From Actinomycetes bacterium (GTDB taxonomy: Bacteria; Actinomycetota; Acidimicrobiia; Acidimicrobiales; Bog-793), in contig JAJYGM010000289.1 in assembly GCA_021785095.1 (NCBI GenBank), forward strand, positions 1 through 6,586: a stretch of DNA of 6,586 bases. Reading direction: 5' to 3'. A program made the position numbers and the translations under genes. Below, in pieces: positions 1-4,156 of this stretch. How positions within the stretch are numbered: position 1 is the stretch's first letter; each line of letters starts with the position of its first letter. Under the pieces are notes generated by a model. It worked only from the letters and a program-made list of their open reading frames with translations. It did no database searches and was not told the DNA's origin.

Positions 1-411
1 GAGCCGGCCACACATGGCGAGCTGCTGCGGAAGGAGGAGCTCGCAGAGGCGGTCGCGGCCCAGCTGCTCGTGCGGTGGGGGGTGGTGTCGTGGGAGCTGT
101 GGGCGCGCGAGTCCTACCGCCTCTACTGGCGCGACGTCGTGCGCGCGCTGCGGCGGCTCGAAGCGCGCGGTCTCTGCATGGGTGGGCGTTTCGTCGCCGG
201 GCTCTCCGGAGAGCAGTACGCGCTCGAGGAGGCGGCTGAGCTCCTCGCGCACGTTCGCGGCCGGCACGACGACGAGGCGTTCGCCCTGGCCGCATCCGAC
301 CCGCTGAACCTGACCGGTCTCGTCGTTCCGGGCCCTCGTGTCCCGGCCACCCGCCGCCGCCAGCTCGAGTACCGCGACGGCACGCTCCTCGGGGAACGTC
401 CAGCCGGCTGA
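1..411 (+). CDS. lhr: Lhr-family DEAD/DEAH-box helicase, C-terminal fragment (5' end outside window)
   Basis: The reading frame is open from the first base and ends at TGA 409-411, giving 136 residues of a protein that begins upstream. Landmarks typical of the extreme C-terminus of long Lhr helicases are visible: LLVRWGVVSWEL, the segment RALRRLEARG followed by GGRFVAGLSGEQYAL, and near the end ASDPLNLTGLVVPGPRVPA. Lhr proteins are ATP-dependent 3'-5' DNA/RNA-DNA helicases linked to DNA repair; full-length actinobacterial members are about 1,500 residues. The RecA-like motor domains and any start codon lie outside the window, so activity cannot be judged. The ATG at 70 is internal, because recognisable family sequence precedes it (RKEELAEAVAAQLLVRWG). 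The gene converges on the CYTH-CHAD gene. A divergent Lhr paralogue is the main alternative. Confidence 0.88.
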   Translation, partial: EPATHGELLRKEELAEAVAAQLLVRWGVVSWELWARESYRLYWRDVVRALRRLEARGLCMGGRFVAGLSGEQYALEEAAELLAHVRGRHDDEAFALAASDPLNLTGLVVPGPRVPATRRRQLEYRDGTLLGERPAG

Positions 412-478
412 GCCCTCGGGGCGATCCTGTGGGCCAGCTCAGGGGCCCTCGCCGAAGCTCCGTCGGCGCGGAACAGCG

Positions 479-494
479 GGAGGCCTCGGCCTCC
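479..494. terminator. Possible GC-rich hairpin in the convergent gap (weak)
   Basis: GGAGGC-CTCG-GCCTCC forms a 6-7 bp stem with a tiny loop, 67 nt after the helicase stop codon and beyond the CYTH-CHAD stop codon on the other strand. It sits where a bidirectional terminator would be expected, but no T-tract follows on either strand. It is therefore not a classical intrinsic terminator, and in DNA this GC-rich a 6-bp stem can arise by chance. Confidence 0.25.
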
Positions 495-512
495 GGCCCG
501 AACCTCTGTGCC

Positions 513-559
513 GCTGGGCTGGGCTGGGCTGGGCTGGCTGGGCTGGCTGGGCTGGGCTA
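513..559 (+). repeat. GGGCT/GGCT tandem tract with canonical G-quadruplex motif
   Basis: The tract is built from tandem GGGCT units interrupted by GGCT units. GGG triplets occur at 516, 521, 526 and 531, each separated by a 2-nt CT loop, which fits the G3N1-7 quadruplex consensus. Further GGG runs start at 540, 549 and 554. The G-rich strand is the strand that would be in the helicase mRNA, about 105 nt past its stop; the tract lies just past the CYTH-CHAD stop on the opposite strand. It could act as a transcription roadblock between the convergent genes, or be a slippage-prone simple repeat with no function. Confidence 0.8.
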
Positions 560-567
560 CGCCGGGG

Positions 568-2739
568 CTACGCCGTCGCAGCAGAGCCGAGGCTCGTGGT
601 CGCCGGTCCGGCGTCAGCGGGCTCCGCGGTCGGCGGGGAACCGGGCGCGGCGGGCGCTGTGTCGGGGCCGTCGGTGGGCGCTGCGTCTGGAGTCCTGTCC
701 GGTGCTGTCCCGGCGCCGTCGGTGGGCGCCGCGCCTGGAGTCCTGTCCGGTGCTGTCCCGGCGCCGTCGGTGGGCGCCGCGCCTGGAGTCCTGTCCGGTG
801 CTGTCCCGGCGCCGTCGGTGGGCGCTGCGTCGGGGGTGAGATCGGGCCGTTCGAAGCGAGAGCTGCCCCGGTCCCTCGACGGGGGGTTCGAGGCGGCCGG
901 CGGGGACCCGCTCGCCCTGCTGCCGGCCGAGCGGGCAACGACGCGTGAGGGACGGGGGTACTGAAGGGATGCGGCGATCGCCTCGGCATGGCGCCGAGCC
1001 TTGGTGATTGCGGCATCGAGCTCCTGCCACGTCCTGCCGCGAAGGACCTTCAGCCTCTTCCCCGCGATCTCGCGAAGGCGCGCCGACTCCTGGCGGTAAC
1101 GCTCGGCGAGCCCGCCCATGACGAAGACCGTCGCCGGAGGGAGGAGCACGCCCGGCGGCGTAGGTTCGGTCGCGAGCGCAAGAAGGCGCAGCGAGGCGAC
1201 CTCAGCGTCCTGCATTCGGCCGAGGATGTCCTGGAGCTGGGTCAACGTCTTGGCAAAGCGTACGGCGGGTTGGCCGTAGAGCACGGACGTGAACTCGAGG
1301 GTGTAGCGGAGCCGCTTCCCGCGGATGCGGGCACGGTGGAAGTCGTGCGCGGTCTGCGACCGGTGCGCCCGCTTCGCCGCGGCGCGCATGGCGCGGTGGC
1401 GTTGCTCGCAGAGGGGCGCCGCCGCGATCGCGGCTGCGACGCGGGTGCCGGGTACGCGCCTGCTCGGCCCCTGACGCGCGAGCGCGACGAGCGCGGCCGC
1501 GAGGCGCTCCCAGCGGGGGGAGTCGAGGGCGTCGAGCAGGCTCCTTCTCGCCTCTTCCCGCTGGGTCTCGAGGAGGGCCCGGAGGTGGGCGAGAGCGGTG
1601 CCGTGCTCGTCGCCTGCCCACCCTTCGGACCACCGACCCAGCTGCGCCATGTCCGAGAGCTGCACGTCGAGGTCTCGCACGGCTCCGAGCTCGGCGGCGA
1701 TCCATCGCAGCTCTTCGCGCACGGCCGCGGCCCGCGACGGAAGTGCGGACGCAAAGACGTCCAAGGCGGCACGGAGCCGGCGCGTCGCGACGCGCATGTC
1801 GTGGAGCTCCTCGGGGTCCTCGCCCAGGCGGGTGCCCGGCTCGTGCGAGAAGAGCTCACGGGCCTGCTTGCGGATCACCGCGTAGGCGAGGTCGCCCATC
1901 GTTGCGTCGGGCGGGACGTCGGTGGGCCCCAGGTCCGGAGGACCCGGTATGGACAGGCCCGCAGCGAGCAGTCCGGCCTCGAATTTGGAGAGCGCCGCGG
2001 GGCTCATCCCGGCCGAGTCGCGCAGGTCGGTCACGACCGGCGCGAGCGTGTCGAGCCAACCTGGAGCGACCTCCACCTCCACCCTCCGAAGCCGAGCGGG
2101 CGCCTGGTGGGGGCCGACCACGATCGTGGTGTCGTCGAGCGCGACCTCCGCGACCTCGACGCCCGCCGCTCGCAACGAGAAGGGCTGGCGCCGCGTGCGG
2201 ACCTCCAGCACCTGCACCAACGGTCGTCGCCCCGCCACCGCGTGCACGCGTCGTCCGACTGGGCCGCTCGGCCCCAGCGCGGACAGCCCGGAGGGGAGCG
2301 ACTCGGTGAGCTCGAGACGTCGCCGCAGCCCACCGGGCTCCGCGGGGCGCGTCTCTTTCAGCGTCACTTCGACGGCGCGCCCGCGTTGGCGCGTCCGCAG
2401 CACGAACCCCGCCTGCCCGACGCGCCAGTCCGCCGTGTCCACGTAGCGGTCGACGAGGCGGCGCGTCGGTTTGGCGAGGACGGTGAGGGTCGGCACGTCG
2501 GCGTAGAAGCGGGTCGGGAGCACTGCGAGCCAGCGTTCGACGGGCCGGAGGTCCAATGCGTCGAATTGCCACTCGACCTCGGTGGTGCCCGCACCGGCCG
2601 GTCCGGCGGATCCGGCCTTTTCCGCAGTCCCGTCGGGTCTGCCCGCGACCTCGTCGGGTCTGCCCGCGACCTCGTCGGGTCTCTCCGCAGTCCCGTCGGG
2701 TCTCTCCGCAGTCCCGGCCACCCCGTTCTCGTCGCTCAT
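568..2739 (-). CDS. CYTH-CHAD domain protein (triphosphate tunnel / polyphosphate-binding) with repetitive disordered tails
   Basis: This 723-residue protein combines a CYTH domain (residues ~54-260) with a CHAD domain (~281-595). CYTH hallmarks: EVEWQ at 54-58 (EXEXK position), YVDT 99-102, LRTR 114-117, LK 127-128, RTRR 181-184, LDD 201-203, EVE 221-223 and a SKFE linker at 251. CHAD hallmarks: ELHDMRVATRRLR 311-323, LGAVRDLDV 351-359, and HRARIRGKRLRY 468-479, whose His/Arg/Lys helices bind polyphosphate in studied members. Known CYTH-CHAD proteins such as E. coli YgiF (433 residues) hydrolyse inorganic triphosphate; a cytosolic role in polyphosphate metabolism is inferred. Extra length comes from a repeat-rich N-tail (1-53) and a Pro/Ala/Thr/Asp-rich C-tail (~596-723). 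The ATG at 2737-2739 is preferred: the 76-codon upstream extension runs into the divergent Nudix gene and shows no domain. The EXEXK lysine is Gln58. The stop is TAG. Confidence 0.92.
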   Translation of the reverse strand: MSDENGVAGTAERPDGTAERPDEVAGRPDEVAGRPDGTAEKAGSAGPAGAGTTEVEWQFDALDLRPVERWLAVLPTRFYADVPTLTVLAKPTRRLVDRYVDTADWRVGQAGFVLRTRQRGRAVEVTLKETRPAEPGGLRRRLELTESLPSGLSALGPSGPVGRRVHAVAGRRPLVQVLEVRTRRQPFSLRAAGVEVAEVALDDTTIVVGPHQAPARLRRVEVEVAPGWLDTLAPVVTDLRDSAGMSPAALSKFEAGLLAAGLSIPGPPDLGPTDVPPDATMGDLAYAVIRKQARELFSHEPGTRLGEDPEELHDMRVATRRLRAALDVFASALPSRAAAVREELRWIAAELGAVRDLDVQLSDMAQLGRWSEGWAGDEHGTALAHLRALLETQREEARRSLLDALDSPRWERLAAALVALARQGPSRRVPGTRVAAAIAAAPLCEQRHRAMRAAAKRAHRSQTAHDFHRARIRGKRLRYTLEFTSVLYGQPAVRFAKTLTQLQDILGRMQDAEVASLRLLALATEPTPPGVLLPPATVFVMGGLAERYRQESARLREIAGKRLKVLRGRTWQELDAAITKARRHAEAIAASLQYPRPSRVVARSAGSRASGSPPAASNPPSRDRGSSRFERPDLTPDAAPTDGAGTAPDRTPGAAPTDGAGTAPDRTPGAAPTDGAGTAPDRTPDAAPTDGPDTAPAAPGSPPTAEPADAGPATTSLGSAATA
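670..831 (-). repeat. 48-bp in-frame tandem repeat coding the CYTH-CHAD C-terminal tail
   Basis: Three 48-bp units lie end to end at 670-717, 718-765 and 766-813, followed by an 18-bp partial copy at 814-831. A diverged stretch just before 670 resembles a unit end. Units 2 and 3 are identical; unit 1 differs at only a few bases near its GCTGCGTCT segment. On the coding strand each unit gives a 16-residue block of the type TPGAAPTDGAGTAPDR (protein residues ~635-690). The near-identity points to recent expansion by slippage or unequal recombination, and the multiple-of-three length keeps the frame. Confidence 0.93.
2620..2724 (-). repeat. 21-bp in-frame tandem repeat coding the CYTH-CHAD N-terminal tail
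   Basis: Five 21-bp units start at 2620, 2641, 2662, 2683 and 2704. Two sequence variants alternate as A-B-B-A-A, where A contains CCGCAGTCC and B contains CCGCGACCTCG; the last unit is degenerate at its end. They encode seven-residue repeats GTAERPD (A) and EVAGRPD (B) at protein residues ~9-40, before the CYTH domain. The tract is charged and lacks hydrophobic residues, so it is probably a disordered tail. The frame is preserved throughout. Confidence 0.9.
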
Positions 2740-2747
2740 CCGGAGCG

Positions 2748-2753
2748 AGGCTA
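2748..2753 (-). promoter_or_regulatory. Candidate -10 element of the CYTH-CHAD gene (leaderless-type)
   Basis: On the minus strand the hexamer TAGCCT fits the actinobacterial TANNNT -10 consensus and ends 8 nt before the ATG. That places the transcription start at or within a base or two of the start codon. No Shine-Dalgarno-like GGAGG lies at the usual distance, which agrees with a leaderless message. No good -35 is seen; the palindrome GCCACGTGGC (2769-2778) occupies that area. Confidence 0.45.
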
Positions 2754-2768
2754 CTTCGGCGGCCGCCG

Positions 2769-2778
2769 GCCACGTGGC
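2769..2778. promoter_or_regulatory. 10-bp palindrome GCCACGTGGC in the divergent intergenic region (possible operator)
   Basis: A perfect 10-bp palindrome lies between the divergent CYTH-CHAD and Nudix genes, about 30 bp upstream of the CYTH-CHAD start, overlapping the -35 position of its candidate promoter. Palindromes there are typical repressor sites, but ten bases is short and GC-rich DNA yields such matches by chance. No regulator gene is adjacent. Confidence 0.25.
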
Positions 2779-2867
2779 GGTCCACGCCCCAGACAGTTCG
2801 ACGCGAGTCGAGAGACGGTGACGCTCGCCGGCAGGCGGAATGCACCACCGCGCGAGGAGTCCACCGG

Positions 2868-2873
2868 TAGGCT
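2868..2873 (+). promoter_or_regulatory. Candidate -10 element of the Nudix gene (leaderless-type)
   Basis: TAGGCT matches TANNNT and is followed by 8 nt and then the ATG at 2882, the same spacing as on the opposite strand for the CYTH-CHAD gene. The nearest GAGGAG (2854-2859) is over 20 nt from the ATG, too far for a normal ribosome binding site. This supports both the choice of 2882 as start and a leaderless transcript. Confidence 0.45.
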
Positions 2874-2881
2874 CCCGGGCG

Positions 2882-3412
2882 ATGGCGTCGAGCGCGGCCA
2901 CCATGCTCCTGGACAAGCCACGCGAGGCGATCGTCCGTGCGGCCGGTGGGATGGTCGTCCGTCGCACGCCCGGAGGTGAGTTGCAGGCTGCCGTCGTTCA
3001 CCGCCCGGAGCGGTTGGACTGGACCTTCCCGAAGGGGAAGCTCGCACGGGGCGAGACGTTGGAGGAGTGCGCGATCCGCGAGGTTGCCGAGGAGAGCGGC
3101 TTTACCTGCCGCCTCGGCTCCTTCGTCGGCCACACCGAGTACCGCGACCGAAAGGATCGCCTGAAGGTCGTCGCGTACTGGGTCATGGAGGTGGAGTCCG
3201 GCGAGTTCGCGCCCGGGCGCGAGGTGGACGAGCTGCGGTGGGTCGATCTCGCAGGTGCCGCGCGCCTGCTCACCTACGAACGGGATCGCGAGCTCCTCGT
3301 CGCCCTCGGGGCCGCGGCCCGCGACCTCTTCGCCGACCCCGCGGATGCCGGTCTCCGGCGAACTGCGGTCCTGGGCGCTCCGGCGGTCCCGGGCGACAGG
3401 GACGGGGACTGA
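2882..3412 (+). CDS. Nudix hydrolase, MutT1/Ap4A-hydrolase-like
   Basis: The 176-residue protein has a textbook Nudix box, GX5EX7REUXEEXGU, at residues 52-74: Gly52, Glu58, Arg66-Glu67, Glu70-Glu71 and Gly73 are all present. The WTFPKGKL lead-in (47-54) and AAGGMVVRR start strand resemble MutT1 and Ap4A/Ap6A-type hydrolases, so the likely reaction is Mg2+-dependent cleavage of nucleoside di/triphosphate or dinucleoside polyphosphate chains in the cytosol. Exact substrate cannot be read from sequence. Mycobacterial MutT1 carries an extra histidine-phosphatase domain, absent here; instead a short Ala/Gly/Asp-rich tail follows residue ~150. ATG 2882 is favoured over ATG 2840 (15 extra non-conserved residues) and ATG 2903. 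It is divergent from the CYTH-CHAD gene, and the SRAP gene follows 46 bp downstream on the same strand. Confidence 0.93.
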   Translation: MASSAATMLLDKPREAIVRAAGGMVVRRTPGGELQAAVVHRPERLDWTFPKGKLARGETLEECAIREVAEESGFTCRLGSFVGHTEYRDRKDRLKVVAYWVMEVESGEFAPGREVDELRWVDLAGAARLLTYERDRELLVALGAAARDLFADPADAGLRRTAVLGAPAVPGDRDGD

Positions 3413-3446
3413 GGCCGCAGCTCGGCCGCCGCCTGCTCAACTGCCG

Positions 3447-3452
3447 TACCCT
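3447..3452 (+). promoter_or_regulatory. Candidate -10 element of the SRAP gene (leaderless-type)
   Basis: TACCCT matches TANNNT and ends 6 nt before the GTG at 3459, so transcription would start at or very near the start codon. The intervening GGCAGG is a weak Shine-Dalgarno match but abuts the GTG, too close for normal use. If real, the SRAP gene has its own promoter in the 46-bp gap behind the Nudix gene, besides any readthrough. Confidence 0.45.
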
Positions 3453-3458
3453 GGCAGG

Positions 3459-4145
3459 GTGTGCGGGCGGATCGCGCAGAGTGAACCGAGCCGGTACGCG
3501 CAGCGCCTCGGAGCTCTCATCGACGCCGAGCTCGACTGGCGCCCCAGCTGGAACATCGGGCCGAGCGCGCCGGTTCTCGGGGTACGCGAGCGCCACGGCG
3601 AGCGCGTGCTCTCGTCGTACCTGTGGGGCCTGCTGCCGGGATGGTGCGACGACCCGAAGGCGGCCGCGCGCACCTTCAACGCGCGTGCAGAGTCGGTGGC
3701 GACGAGGCCGATGTATCGGCAGGCGTTCCGCCGGCGCCGCCTTCTCGTCCCGGTGGACGGCTTCTACGAGTGGGCTGCGGTCCCGGGGTCCCCGCGCAAG
3801 CAGCCGTACTACTTCGAGCGCGCGGACGGCGAACCTGTCGTGCTCGCCGGGCTCTGGGAGCACTGGGAACGAGGCGACGACCGCCGGCTGACGGCGACCG
3901 TGCTCACCTCGAGGGCGGGCCCCGACATGCCCGTGCACGACCGCCAGCCCGTGGTGCTCGAGCCGGAGGACTGGGAGCGCTGGCTCGATCCCGCCCTCGG
4001 CGAGGACGAGGTGCGGCGCGCGCTCCTCGAACCCAGGAGAGGCGTTCTCGTGCACCACCCCGTGAGCGTGGAGGTGGGCTCCGTGCGCAACGACGGCCCG
4101 CATCTGTTGAAGGCCGTCGTTGCGATGCCCGGTGCCCCCTCCTGA
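3459..4145 (+). CDS. SRAP-domain protein (HMCES/YedK family), abasic-site DNA-protein crosslinker
   Basis: This 228-residue protein matches the SRAP family in full length. The GTG start at 3459 puts Cys at position 2 (MCGRI), essential because Met removal exposes the catalytic Cys that bonds covalently to abasic sites in single-stranded DNA. Other active-site residues line up with E. coli YedK: Asn74 in FNARAES, Glu104 in VDGFYEW and His160 in MPVHDRQPVVL. WGLLPGW (56-62) is also characteristic. The role inferred from the family is to shield abasic sites at replication forks as a reversible thiazolidine crosslink. One oddity is Gln163 where HDRMP normally has Met. It lies downstream of and codirectional with the Nudix gene, possibly cotranscribed, and converges on the tricorn gene with an 11-bp gap. 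Upstream in-frame codons would bury Cys2, so the start is firm. Confidence 0.96.
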   Translation: MCGRIAQSEPSRYAQRLGALIDAELDWRPSWNIGPSAPVLGVRERHGERVLSSYLWGLLPGWCDDPKAAARTFNARAESVATRPMYRQAFRRRRLLVPVDGFYEWAAVPGSPRKQPYYFERADGEPVVLAGLWEHWERGDDRRLTATVLTSRAGPDMPVHDRQPVVLEPEDWERWLDPALGEDEVRRALLEPRRGVLVHHPVSVEVGSVRNDGPHLLKAVVAMPGAPS

Positions 4146-4156
4146 GCGCGGGGGAC

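Noticed and set aside
670..831. 48-bp repeats as a CRISPR array
   Set aside because: The units are contiguous with no unique spacers, in frame within a coding tail, and no cas genes are nearby.
123..1016. Minus-strand frame of 297 codons with TAPGQHRTGLQ-type repeats
   Set aside because: The repeats are the out-of-frame reading of the 48-bp array in the CYTH-CHAD gene; the rest is antisense to the helicase or a shadow of CYTH-CHAD.
2740..2967. 76-codon N-terminal extension of the CYTH-CHAD frame
   Set aside because: It overlaps the divergent Nudix start, shows no CYTH-like sequence, and the ATG at 2739 has a -10-like element at leaderless distance.
988..2979. Long open frame of 663 codons on the plus strand antisense to the CYTH-CHAD gene
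   Set aside because: Its translation is Arg/Gly/Pro-rich with no domain motif, while the opposite strand carries clear CYTH and CHAD motifs. Long antisense frames are expected at this GC content.
4135..4154. CCCCC/GGGGG 5-bp stem across the SRAP stop as a terminator between the convergent genes
   Set aside because: The stem is only 5 bp with a 10-nt loop, no T-tract on either strand, and lies partly in coding sequence.
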